A DNA stretch of 64,000 bases, taken from Flavobacteriaceae bacterium (GTDB taxonomy: Bacteria; Bacteroidota; Bacteroidia; Flavobacteriales; Flavobacteriaceae). The notes under the pieces were generated by a model that saw only the letters and a program-made list of their open reading frames with translations, was not told the origin of the DNA and did not search any database. Both the position numbers and the translations under genes were made by a program. Of the stretch, positions 1 to 8,780 are shown in pieces (within the stretch, counting starts at the first letter, position 1; each line of letters opens with the position of its first letter). The stretch covers positions 37,188 to 101,187 of the forward strand of contig JAQWSN010000021.1 of assembly GCA_029243165.1 (NCBI GenBank). Direction: 5' to 3'.

Positions 1-54
1 GCCAGTCTTTCAGACGGTAAGGCATTACGAATGGCTCAAGACATAGGGAGCTAA
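1..54 (+). CDS. 3' end of an upstream gene (partial)
   Basis: An open frame enters from the left edge and ends at a TAA at 52-54, leaving only the last 17 residues (SDGKALRMAQDIGS at the end). This is too short to assign a family. It lies on the same strand as the metallophosphoesterase that follows, 49 bases away, so the two may be co-transcribed. Reality as coding sequence is uncertain. Confidence 0.35.
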   Translation, partial: ASLSDGKALRMAQDIGS

Positions 55-103
55 GACCGTTAGCTACTTCAGAATAAACGGATTATCTTTACGCAAAAAA
101 AAC

Positions 104-1330
104 ATGAGATGGATCTTTACCATATTACTGTTGTTGGTCTTCCAGTGGTACGGCTTTCAGGGGTTTAAAACCGTTACTTCTAATAAATGGATCTGGTTTG
201 CCTATTTCGCTGTGGTGGTTATGGTAATTGGCAACCTTCTAGTTCATACCTTTTATTTTGAAAGAAGCCCTACAACTGAACCCCGATTGATGTACGCCAT
301 AGGGTTCTTTATTTCTTTATTTGTTTTTCAAACAGTGATCAGTCTTGTTCTCCTAAGCGAGGATATTTTTCGAATACCTCAAGCGATTTACACCTACCTT
401 ACCAGAGTGCCAGGCGAAATGCAGTTCCTCCCCTCTAGGCGAGCATTTGTCTCTAAAATAGCCCTAGGACTAGCAGCAATTCCATTGACATCTTTACTTT
501 ATGGGATGTATCGTGGGAAGTACAATTTTAAGGTTTTGAATTATGAACTCGAATACGATGATTTGCCAAAAGCTTTTGATGGATTTACAATTACTCAAAT
601 CTCGGATATTCACAGTGGAAGTTTTGACAGCGTAGAAAAAGTAAACTATGGAATTGATTTAATCAATAAACAAAAAAGTGATGTCATTCTTTTTACAGGT
701 GATTTGGTAAATAATACAGCAGCGGAAGTACTTCCTTGGATTCCACATTTCAGCAAAATTTCTGCCCCTCACGGTGTGTTTTCAGTTTTGGGAAATCACG
801 ATTATGGAGACTACATGCGCTGGGAAAGTCCAGAACAAAAAGTTGAAAATATTAAAGCGTTGTACCAAGCACAAAAAGATATGGGCTGGGATCTCCTTTT
901 GAATGAATCGAGATTTATTGAAAAAGAGGGTCAACGATTGGCTATTATGGGTGTTGAAAATTGGGGAAGTGGATTCAAACAAGCAGGAGATTTGGACAAA
1001 GCCATGGAAAATGTTGGAGCAAATGATTTTAAGGTTTTATTGTCACATGATCCTTCTCATTGGGAGGCTAAGGTCTTACCCCATCCCAATACAATTCATT
1101 TAACTTTGAGTGGACATACTCACGGCATGCAATTTGGAATTGAAATTCCAGGATGGTTTAAGTGGAGCCCAGTAAAATGGAGATACAAACAATGGGCTGG
1201 AATTTACGAGCAAGCCAAACAGCGATTGAATGTCAATCGAGGATTCGGATATCTGGCTTATCCTGGACGTGTTGGGATGTGGCCAGAGATTAGTGTAATT
1301 ACTTTAAAAAAGTCAAAACCTGCGGTTTAA
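104..1330 (+). CDS. Membrane-anchored metallophosphoesterase (YkuE/YaeI-like)
   Basis: A calcineurin-like metal-dependent phosphoesterase of 408 residues. The N-terminal part has about three membrane segments (roughly 1-20, 28-50, 62-88). A fourth hydrophobic stretch (about 117-133) follows a twin-arginine-like SRRAF at 111-115. The catalytic domain then shows the whole metal-binding series: D168-I-H170, GD at 199-200, GNHD at 230-233, SHDP near 314 and GHTHG at 337-341. The family hydrolyses phosphomonoesters or diesters; the YkuE branch has been linked to lipid or cell-envelope substrates, but the substrate here cannot be read from sequence. The active site should face the periplasm. The ATG start directly precedes the first membrane segment. 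A thioredoxin-fold gene follows 39 bases downstream. Confidence 0.88.
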   Translation: MRWIFTILLLLVFQWYGFQGFKTVTSNKWIWFAYFAVVVMVIGNLLVHTFYFERSPTTEPRLMYAIGFFISLFVFQTVISLVLLSEDIFRIPQAIYTYLTRVPGEMQFLPSRRAFVSKIALGLAAIPLTSLLYGMYRGKYNFKVLNYELEYDDLPKAFDGFTITQISDIHSGSFDSVEKVNYGIDLINKQKSDVILFTGDLVNNTAAEVLPWIPHFSKISAPHGVFSVLGNHDYGDYMRWESPEQKVENIKALYQAQKDMGWDLLLNESRFIEKEGQRLAIMGVENWGSGFKQAGDLDKAMENVGANDFKVLLSHDPSHWEAKVLPHPNTIHLTLSGHTHGMQFGIEIPGWFKWSPVKWRYKQWAGIYEQAKQRLNVNRGFGYLAYPGRVGMWPEISVITLKKSKPAV

Positions 1331-1341
1331 TCATTTTCTTT

Positions 1342-1349
1342 TACATTTG
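1342..1349 (+). promoter_or_regulatory. Possible -7 element (TACATTTG) of the thioredoxin-fold gene
   Basis: The octamer TACATTTG fits the Bacteroidota -7 consensus TAnnTTTG and lies 20 bases before the ATG at 1370. No TTG is found 17-23 bases upstream, so support comes from the -7 element alone. Confidence 0.3.
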
Positions 1350-1369
1350 TTTAATAAATCTAAGCGATC

Positions 1370-1672
1370 ATGTCCAAATTTGGTGAATTATTAGATGAAA
1401 AAAAGCCCATTCTCCTAGCCTTTTACCAGCAAGAAGGAAACGGTTTATTTGATATGGATGGAACCCTAAAAGACGTTGCTGCTGCACTTGGCGATAAGGG
1501 TAAAGTTATTAAAATTGATATTGATAAAAATCAGAAGTTATCCGAAGCATTACGCGTAAGGGTATTGCCTACATTTATGATTTACAAGCTGAGTGAAATG
1601 GTATGGCGGCAAAGTGGTATTCAGGACGCGAATACATTAATTAGTTTGCTCCAAGATCACCTCAACGCTTAA
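1370..1672 (+). CDS. Thioredoxin-fold protein lacking the CxxC active site
   Basis: A 100-residue single-domain protein with thioredoxin-like order: an N-terminal helix, a strand (ILLAFY, about 15-20), the slot where CxxC should be, a strand VIKIDID (about 46-52) and the conserved cis-proline region RVLPTFMIY (about 65-73). The CxxC slot reads EGNGLF, and the protein has no cysteine at all, so it cannot act as a dithiol oxidoreductase. Such proteins are common in Flavobacteriia, and a chaperone or scaffold role is only an inference. The last 11 bases overlap the 3' end of the convergent DUF2723 gene. Confidence 0.8.
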   Translation: MSKFGELLDEKKPILLAFYQQEGNGLFDMDGTLKDVAAALGDKGKVIKIDIDKNQKLSEALRVRVLPTFMIYKLSEMVWRQSGIQDANTLISLLQDHLNA

Positions 1673-4600
1673 TTTCTTCTTCTTCTTCAGTAGAAAAAGC
1701 TTCTGCAAACAATTCCAAGTTTTTAGTGTAAAGAGCCTCAATTTCTTCCCCAAATTTAGTGCTGTCATAGGCCTTTACGATTTGTACAACATAATTGAAA
1801 TTGTTGAGTTCTCTTTGAATTCTTGAAATAAGCTGACGTTGGCTATCCAATGAAACTTGACTGTACAATCCTAATCGTTCGTTGTATTCTGCACTTATTT
1901 TATTACTTAATTCTCGTGCTAAATCGAGTTGTTCATCTAAGAAATAACCCTCTGCAACATCAATCAACTCTGTGTAAAATTCGTAATCACCATACAAATA
2001 TTTGAAAGGTTCAATGGATTCCATAAACTGATTAAGGACAGGGCTAAGCTCAATGTTTTCTCCATGTTTAAGATCGGCTTCAACCAAGGTGCGATAACGT
2101 TCAATTTCAGTGATGATTTCTTCTCCCATATTGTACTGCAAAGCTGCATCTAAACTTGAGAAATAACGCAATCTATCACTGTACTTCGAGGCAATTTTTT
2201 GAGACAGTTTTTGTGCTTTTTCTATTTCGTTAATCCGATAATATCCATCTACAAAGGGAACCAAAAGACTGTAGTAACCAAAATAATCCAAAGGCATTTT
2301 TTCCAAAGCCAAGTCCAAAACATCCTTGGCTTTTTCAAACTTACCTTCATTGATCAATGTTTCAGCTAGACGAACCATATTACTTCTGAATGAAATGCTG
2401 TTTTTTCGTGTTTCAGGATCGTGATAAATATCTGTCCGTTCTGAATTTCCCCACTCCCATTGCATCACAATATCATACATTAAATCACTGTCAATCCTTC
2501 CCATCAAATAGGGGTTTTCATCGCCCAAGTCAGTTTCAATAGGGACCAATTTGTAAACCAATCCTTCAAGTTGTAAGTACTTTTTCATCCACAAGTATTC
2601 GGATTCAGAATAACTTCCACCTGTAAAATAGATAGGTCGTTCCCAGTCATTATTTGCTAAAATATCCAGCATCATCATCTGGTTTTTGTAAAGTGCGGTA
2701 TCGGGAATATCAATATCAATGTACGGCACAATTTTATCTGAATCTTCAGGTTTTACAATACCACTTTTCAAAACGTTTTCTTTATTGACAGGGACTCTTA
2801 TTTTACGTGTTGGATAAAAAACACCTTCTTGTTGACTCTCTGGAAGCTGATTGGGATCTTGGCCAGAATTTGCCAGTAAATCTTTGATTTTAGTCCGCGG
2901 ATGGTCACTAGAAATCCAGTTTATTAAATCTTTAATATCCCATCGAACGGAATCCAAAACCGGTTGGTATCGAATCACATCCCGAACTCCGTAGGCATAC
3001 AAGTTGTGAGTCATTTGAGAAGGAATCGGACTGCTTTCATACGTTTTTCGTTTCATCTGATCGATGTACCAATCGGTTCCCAACAAGCTGGAATTAATCG
3101 TGCGAACATCGGTTCGAAAACCTTCAATTTCTTGGGCATACCAAAGGGCAAAGGTATCGTTATCACCAATGGTAAAAATGATTGCGTCTTTATCTTTTTG
3201 GATGGATTGTAGATAGGATTTTGCTATGGATTGAGCCGTGTATCTGTTAGATCGGTCGTGGTCATCCCAATTTTGAGAGGCCATAAGGATAGGGACACAA
3301 AGCAAGCAAATACCTACTGTTAAGGGAGCGATGATTTTATTGGATAAAGTTTCTTTTAATTTTTGAATTAAGGCATAACTTCCCAACCCAATCCAAATTG
3401 CAAAAACATAAAAAGAGCCGACCAAGGCATAATCTCGTTCTCGTGGTTCGAATGGACGTTCGTTCAGGTAAACCTTTAATGCCAATCCCGTAAAGAGAAA
3501 GAAAAGAAGAAGGACCCAAAAACGTTTGGGATCTTGCTGATAAATAAAATACAGCCCAATCAAACCAAGAATGAAAGGAAGGAAAAAATAGGTGTTTCTC
3601 GCTTTGTTGTTTAAAGCATCTTGATGCAGTTCAGATTGATTGCCTAAACGCAATTCGTCTAGGAAAGGAATTCCACTGATCCAATTTCCATCAAGTATGT
3701 TGTACTCTCCTTGCTCGTCATTTTGCCTTCCTGTAAAATTCCACATCAAATACCTCCAATACATGTAACCGATCTGATATTCAAAAAAGAACTTTAGGTT
3801 AGATAAAAAACTGGGTTTTTCAATAGTAATGTAGGGACTGAAAGTTTTAAAAAAGTCATGGTATTGATCGCCAGAGACCAACCCTTCCTGAACATCTTCT
3901 CTAAATTTTTGAATCCTTGATTGCAGTTGTGCGTTGGATCGGTAACTGGACTTAATTGAAAATTCTAAAGGTTTGGTAAAGTTCATGTAATTCGCCGCAT
4001 GCTCACTGCTCCAAAGGCGGGGTAGAATTCCATCGTGATTAGAGTTTGAATTAAAACGGGCATCTTTCCAATAATTCACAATTTTGTAGCGACCCGTTTT
4101 GTAATCTCTTTCGTATTTTGGTTTGTCGTCAATAAAGGGTTCTACTGGATCTTGACCTGCATAGACATCTGAAAACATGGGCCCATAAAACAGCTTGGTT
4201 TCGGGATATTGTTCCAAATTGTAATAGGCTAAAAGCAGCCGTGCATCCGAGGGTGAATTTTCATTAATTACGGTATTGGCGTTTGCTCGAATTGGGATCA
4301 TGATCCAAGAAGAAAATCCGACAAGCACAAAAAGAATGGCGAGTACACCTGTATTGAGATTGATCCAGTTTTTGCTTCGCGTGAATTTTAAGCTGAAATA
4401 GAAAAACCCAATAAAAACTAGGGCAGCGATAAGGGTCCCGCTGTTAAAAGGAAGCCCCATGGAATTGACAAAAAACACTTCCGCATTTCCAAAAAACGAA
4501 AGAGTAAGCGGAAGTAATAGTTTAAAAATAAAGAGCAGTACAGCAACCGAAATTAGGTTGGCATAGATAAACCCTTTAACGGTTACTTTCTTGTAATTTT

Positions 4601-5225
4601 TGAAGTAATAGATCATCCCCAAAGCCGGAATGGTGAGCAAGCCCATAAAGTGAACACCAAAAGAAAGACCAATCACAAATGCAATCATCAGTAACCAACG
4701 ATCGCCTCTGGCCGTATTCATTTCTTGTTCCCAACGCAGTCCCATCCAAAAAAGTACTGACAAAATCAGAGTTGCCATTGCATAAACTTCAGTTTCAACC
4801 GCATTGAACCAAAAGCTATCGGAAAAACAAAACGCCAAAGCACCCACAGCTGCACTCCCAAATACACCAATCTTATCAGAAAGGGTTTCTAGATTTTTAA
4901 AACTGGGAAGCCTTTTTAACAATAAGGTAAGTGTCCAAAAGAGGAATAGTACGGTGAATGCAGAAGAAAAAACGGACATAAAATTCACCATTAAAGCTAC
5001 TTTTTGAGCACTGGTTGCAAAAAGGGCAAAAAAAGCACCAATCATCTGGAACAAAGGAGCCCCTGGAGGGTGACCCACTTGAAGTTTTGCCGAGGTAGAA
5101 ATGTATTCTCCCGCATCCCAAAAACTCGCAGTAGGTTCAACGGTACTTCCAAAGGTTAGTAAAGCGATTGTAAAAACTGTCCAGCCGATGCTGCGATTCC
5201 AAAAGCGAAACGTTTTGTCGTCCAT
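1662..5225 (-). CDS. DUF2723 family membrane protein (putative protein O-mannosyltransferase-like glycosyltransferase)
   Basis: A large Bacteroidota membrane protein of about 1187 residues. The N-terminal half carries many membrane segments. Just after the first of them comes the DUF2723 hallmark: a SFWDAGEY motif followed by GHPPGAP, resembling the acidic loop motif of GT-C glycosyltransferases of the mannosyltransferase type. The C-terminal third is hydrophilic, probably periplasmic, with TPR-like helices (for example FEKAKDVLDLALEKMP). It is presumed to glycosylate proteins or lipids at the cytoplasmic membrane; donor and acceptor are unknown. I chose the ATG at 5225 (MDDKTFRFWN) over the longer frame to 5282, because homologues begin just before FWNRSIGW. 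The 3' end overlaps the convergent thioredoxin-fold gene by 11 bases. Confidence 0.85.
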   Translation of the reverse strand: MDDKTFRFWNRSIGWTVFTIALLTFGSTVEPTASFWDAGEYISTSAKLQVGHPPGAPLFQMIGAFFALFATSAQKVALMVNFMSVFSSAFTVLFLFWTLTLLLKRLPSFKNLETLSDKIGVFGSAAVGALAFCFSDSFWFNAVETEVYAMATLILSVLFWMGLRWEQEMNTARGDRWLLMIAFVIGLSFGVHFMGLLTIPALGMIYYFKNYKKVTVKGFIYANLISVAVLLFIFKLLLPLTLSFFGNAEVFFVNSMGLPFNSGTLIAALVFIGFFYFSLKFTRSKNWINLNTGVLAILFVLVGFSSWIMIPIRANANTVINENSPSDARLLLAYYNLEQYPETKLFYGPMFSDVYAGQDPVEPFIDDKPKYERDYKTGRYKIVNYWKDARFNSNSNHDGILPRLWSSEHAANYMNFTKPLEFSIKSSYRSNAQLQSRIQKFREDVQEGLVSGDQYHDFFKTFSPYITIEKPSFLSNLKFFFEYQIGYMYWRYLMWNFTGRQNDEQGEYNILDGNWISGIPFLDELRLGNQSELHQDALNNKARNTYFFLPFILGLIGLYFIYQQDPKRFWVLLLFFLFTGLALKVYLNERPFEPRERDYALVGSFYVFAIWIGLGSYALIQKLKETLSNKIIAPLTVGICLLCVPILMASQNWDDHDRSNRYTAQSIAKSYLQSIQKDKDAIIFTIGDNDTFALWYAQEIEGFRTDVRTINSSLLGTDWYIDQMKRKTYESSPIPSQMTHNLYAYGVRDVIRYQPVLDSVRWDIKDLINWISSDHPRTKIKDLLANSGQDPNQLPESQQEGVFYPTRKIRVPVNKENVLKSGIVKPEDSDKIVPYIDIDIPDTALYKNQMMMLDILANNDWERPIYFTGGSYSESEYLWMKKYLQLEGLVYKLVPIETDLGDENPYLMGRIDSDLMYDIVMQWEWGNSERTDIYHDPETRKNSISFRSNMVRLAETLINEGKFEKAKDVLDLALEKMPLDYFGYYSLLVPFVDGYYRINEIEKAQKLSQKIASKYSDRLRYFSSLDAALQYNMGEEIITEIERYRTLVEADLKHGENIELSPVLNQFMESIEPFKYLYGDYEFYTELIDVAEGYFLDEQLDLARELSNKISAEYNERLGLYSQVSLDSQRQLISRIQRELNNFNYVVQIVKAYDSTKFGEEIEALYTKNLELFAEAFSTEEEEEIKR

Positions 5226-5339
5226 AGTTTGATTTAAATTTGAGCAACGAATGTAAGCATAAATCAAAGAAGAGAAAACCATTCCCGGTCTATTAACATA
5301 GCCTTTAACAATGTAACAGGTAAGAAAATTCAGGAAAAG

Positions 5340-5370
5340 TTGGTCTACAAAAAACTTTCGTTTAAATTTG
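5340..5370 (+). promoter_or_regulatory. Promoter of tRNA-Gln (TTG-N20-TAAATTTG)
   Basis: TTG at 5340-5342 and TAAATTTG at 5363-5370 are 20 bases apart, matching the Bacteroidota primary sigma consensus. Transcription would start about five bases later, just ahead of the mature tRNA at 5380. Confidence 0.75.
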
Positions 5371-5379
5371 CACCACTTT

Positions 5380-5452
5380 TGGCCTATGGTGTAACTGGCA
5401 ACACGTCTGATTTTGGTTCAGAAGAGTCTAGGTTCGAGCCCTAGTAGGCCAA
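5380..5452 (+). tRNA. tRNA-Gln (anticodon TTG)
   Basis: A full cloverleaf can be drawn. The acceptor stem pairs TGGCCTA (5380-5386) with TAGGCCA (5445-5451). The anticodon stem TCTGA/TCAGA encloses the loop TTTTGGT, with TTG at 5413-5415. The T arm contains GGTTCGAGCC. CCA is not encoded. The gene stands alone, with its own promoter and a strong terminator immediately downstream. Confidence 0.96.
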
Positions 5453-5461
5453 CTCGATTTT

Positions 5462-5492
5462 AAAAAACCCTCTGTTTAAAGAGGGTTTTTTT
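5462..5492 (+). terminator. Rho-independent terminator after tRNA-Gln
   Basis: A 12-bp stem AAAAAACCCTCT / AGAGGGTTTTTT with a six-base loop is followed by a T run. It ends the tRNA transcript and insulates the following gene. Confidence 0.85.
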
Positions 5493-5588
5493 GTTCTAAT
5501 TTTAAATTTATTGAAAAGTAAAAATCATCAAAAACAGTTTGAGTAAACAGCTGCTCTTTTTTTTGTAATTTCCCAAAAATTGATTTTC

Positions 5589-8500
5589 ATGAAAAAAACA
5601 GCACTTTATTTATTTCTTGTTTGTACCCAAGCACTTTTAGCTCAAGACATCAACCCCAAATGGATGAAAGGAATTTCTCCAAGGAATGTAGGACCGGGCG
5701 GGATGAGTGGTCGTATTACTGCGATTGATGTAGTGAATAATAACAGAGCAACTATTTATGTAGGGACAGCTTCTGGAGGAATATGGAAATCTACTAGTGG
5801 TGGGGTAAATTGGATCCCCCTATTCGAAGATCAGTTGACTGCTTCTATTGGCGCCTTAGCCATACAACAGTCGAACCCTGACGTGATTTGGGCAGGGACA
5901 GGAGAAGGAAACCCAAGAAACAGTTTGAACGGTGGATATGGAGTTTACCGATCCTTAGATGCAGGAAAAACGTGGACTTCGATGGGATTAGAGAAAACTC
6001 GTCATATTCATAGAATTATCATAGACCCTACCAATCCTGATGTGGTTTTTGTTGCTGCAATTGGTTCCCCTTGGGGAGCGCACCCAGATCGAGGAATTTT
6101 TAAAACTACTGACGGAGGATTGAGTTGGGAAAAAATATTGTACGCCAATCCTAAAACAGGAGCAGCAGACCTAATCATGGATCCCACAAATCCAAACAAA
6201 TTGGTTGCAGCCCTGTGGGAACACAAAAGAGATCCTTGGTTTTTTAAATCAGGAGGAAAAGGAAGTGGTTTGTTTATTACCGTAGATGGTGGTAAAAATT
6301 GGACAAAAAAAACAAATGATGACGGCCTTCCAGAAGGAGATTTAGGAAGAATAGGTTTAGCTATGGCTCACAACAAACCCAACATCATTTATGCTTTGAT
6401 TGAAGCAAAAAAGAATGCTCTTTACAAATCTGTTGATGGGGGTGACCATTGGATAAAAGTTAATGACAAACCTGAAATCGGTAATAGGCCCTTTTATTAT
6501 TCCGACCTTTTTGTTGATCCTCAAAATGAAAACAGAGTCTATTCAGTTTTTACTTATGTTAATGTTTCAGAAGACGGAGGAAAAAGCTTTAAAGAATTAA
6601 TGCCAGCGTACAATGCAAACAATGGAGTGCATCCGGACCACCACGCTTGGTGGATTCATCCAGAAGACGGTTCATTCATGATTGACGGCAACGATGGGGG
6701 GCTAAATATCACTCGTGACGGTGGAGCTTCTTGGCGTTTTGTAGGTAATATTCCCGTAGGACAATTTTATCATATCAGTGTGGATAATGAATATCCATAC
6801 AATGTTTATGGAGGAATGCAAGACAATGGATCTTGGAGAGGACCAGCCTATGTTTGGAAAACTCAAGGGATTCGGAATTCTTATTGGCAAGAAATTGCAT
6901 TCGGTGATGGTTTTGATGTAGTTCCAGACAAAGACGATTCTCGTTTTGGATATGCCATGAGCCAACAAGGAAATGTTTCTCGTTACGATTGGAAAACAGG
7001 GAATAATTATGGAGTAAGACCCACTCATCCCGATCCAGATGTGATGTTAAGATTTAATTGGAATGCAGCTATTGGACAAGATCCTTTTGATAACAGTACG
7101 GTTTATTTCGGAAGTCAATTTGTTCACAAAAGCTCAGATAAAGGGTTGACTTGGGAGGTAATTTCTCCTGATTTAACTACCAACGATCCCGAAAAACAAA
7201 AGCAAAGCGAAAGTGGAGGACTGACTTTAGACGCTACAGGAGCAGAAAACCATTGTACACTTCTGGTTATTGAACCCTCACCACTACAAAAAGATTTGAT
7301 CTGGACAGGATCAGATGACGGTAGAGTCCACATCACCCAAGACGGAGGTAAAAGCTGGATAGAGCTAACCAAAAACCTGAAACAATTGCCTGAAGGAAGT
7401 TGGATTGCTCAAATAAAAGCATCAAATAAACAAGCTGGAACCGCCCTTTTAGTGGCTAACGATTACCGAAGGTATGACTATGCTCCTTATGTTTTTAAAA
7501 CAACCAATTACGGAAAATCATGGGAGCGTTTAGTCGATGAAAAAGATGTGTTTGGTTATGCATTGAGTATTGTTGAAGATATCGAAACAGATCGTTTGTT
7601 ATTTTTAGGAACAGATGATGGGTTGTATTATTCAACGGATGCAGGGAGCAACTGGACTAAATTTGATTCGAAAGTATTTCCAACAGTATCTACTAAAGAC
7701 CTTGTGATTCATCCAAGGGAACACGATTTGGTAATAGGTACTTTTGGAAGAGCTGCTTGGGTTATGGATGACATAAGACCCTTACGTGCAATTGCCAAAA
7801 ACAAAGAGCTTAGCTCAAAGGCAGTTCATATTTTTGAGCCACCAACAGCTTACCTGGCTGCCTATCAGCAACCTACTGGGTCTCGGTTTGGTGGAGATGC
7901 TCTTTACAATGCCGAAAACAGAAAATACGGAAGTATGTTAACCTATTTTTACAATAAATCCAATAAGGGAGAAAAGGATTCATTGACTTTAAAAATTTAC
8001 GATGGAGAACGGCACATAAGAACATTGAAGAAAAAGGCTCCTAAAGAAACAGGGTTTCATCGTTGGTATTGGCCTTTAAATGAAAAAGGGGTCAATCGTC
8101 CTAGTCGTTCTGAGCAAAAAAGAAAGACCGAGCCAGGAGGGGTAAGGGTAAAACCCGGAATTTACAAGGTTGTATTGGAACATAAAGAAGGACAATCTGA
8201 AACAGAAGTTACTGTCTTGACTGATCCACGAATCGAAATATCGGAACGGGCTATCAAAGATCGATACAGTTATGCAAAAACGCTAGAGGGTAACATGGCC
8301 AAGGCCTTGGCAGCTGTAAATCAATTAAAAGCGGGTAAAAAGACCTTATCCACCTACAAGAAAAGGATAGAGGTAAAAGACAAAGAGGAAAATAAAGATT
8401 TACTTGAATCGATAAAAGAGCACATTGAGAAGATGGATCTGATTCTCAATGGCTTTATCGGAAAAGAAGACAAAAGACAAGGAATCGTAAGGAATCCTGA

Positions 8501-8729
8501 AAACAGTGTCATGAAAAGAATTTACAGTGCGAATCGTTATGTAAGATCCAGGCCTTCAGGTATTACAGCTACCGAAACAAAACTTTTAGAACATGTACAA
8601 AATGATTTAAAAGTTGCCCTAGAGCAAACGAATACCTTTTATGATGAGCATTGGGATAAGCTCAAAGCCAAAATAGAAGCGGTTGAGCTTTCAGAGTTTG
8701 AAGCGATCAAACGTTTTAAACTAGATTAA
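5589..8729 (+). CDS. Secreted VPS10/sortilin-like BNR-repeat beta-propeller protein
   Basis: A protein of 1046 residues that begins with a typical Sec signal peptide (MKKTALYLFLVCTQALLAQ). It continues with repeated Asp-box/BNR motifs of the SxDGGxxW type (for example TTDGGLSW, SVDGGDHW, TRDGGASW, TQDGGKSW), spread over about residues 60-720 and building a sialidase- or sortilin-like propeller. The last 300 residues are a beta-rich stretch followed by charged helices. I see no type IX secretion C-terminal domain. Databases often label such proteins glycosyl hydrolases, but catalytic residues are not evident, and a binding or peptidase-associated role is equally possible. The ATG at 5589 is preferred over a TTG three codons upstream because it starts a cleaner signal peptide. 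Confidence 0.85.
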   Translation: MKKTALYLFLVCTQALLAQDINPKWMKGISPRNVGPGGMSGRITAIDVVNNNRATIYVGTASGGIWKSTSGGVNWIPLFEDQLTASIGALAIQQSNPDVIWAGTGEGNPRNSLNGGYGVYRSLDAGKTWTSMGLEKTRHIHRIIIDPTNPDVVFVAAIGSPWGAHPDRGIFKTTDGGLSWEKILYANPKTGAADLIMDPTNPNKLVAALWEHKRDPWFFKSGGKGSGLFITVDGGKNWTKKTNDDGLPEGDLGRIGLAMAHNKPNIIYALIEAKKNALYKSVDGGDHWIKVNDKPEIGNRPFYYSDLFVDPQNENRVYSVFTYVNVSEDGGKSFKELMPAYNANNGVHPDHHAWWIHPEDGSFMIDGNDGGLNITRDGGASWRFVGNIPVGQFYHISVDNEYPYNVYGGMQDNGSWRGPAYVWKTQGIRNSYWQEIAFGDGFDVVPDKDDSRFGYAMSQQGNVSRYDWKTGNNYGVRPTHPDPDVMLRFNWNAAIGQDPFDNSTVYFGSQFVHKSSDKGLTWEVISPDLTTNDPEKQKQSESGGLTLDATGAENHCTLLVIEPSPLQKDLIWTGSDDGRVHITQDGGKSWIELTKNLKQLPEGSWIAQIKASNKQAGTALLVANDYRRYDYAPYVFKTTNYGKSWERLVDEKDVFGYALSIVEDIETDRLLFLGTDDGLYYSTDAGSNWTKFDSKVFPTVSTKDLVIHPREHDLVIGTFGRAAWVMDDIRPLRAIAKNKELSSKAVHIFEPPTAYLAAYQQPTGSRFGGDALYNAENRKYGSMLTYFYNKSNKGEKDSLTLKIYDGERHIRTLKKKAPKETGFHRWYWPLNEKGVNRPSRSEQKRKTEPGGVRVKPGIYKVVLEHKEGQSETEVTVLTDPRIEISERAIKDRYSYAKTLEGNMAKALAAVNQLKAGKKTLSTYKKRIEVKDKEENKDLLESIKEHIEKMDLILNGFIGKEDKRQGIVRNPENSVMKRIYSANRYVRSRPSGITATETKLLEHVQNDLKVALEQTNTFYDEHWDKLKAKIEAVELSEFEAIKRFKLD

Positions 8730-8733
8730 ATTT

Positions 8734-8759
8734 AAAAACCCTCCTTTTGGAGGGTTTTT
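8734..8759. terminator. Bidirectional terminator between convergent genes
   Basis: The perfect inverted repeat AAAAACCCTCC-TTTT-GGAGGGTTTTT has T runs on both strands. It lies between the end of the BNR protein and the end of the convergent AAA+ gene. Confidence 0.85.
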
Positions 8760-8780
8760 AATTGGAAAAAGATTCAACAA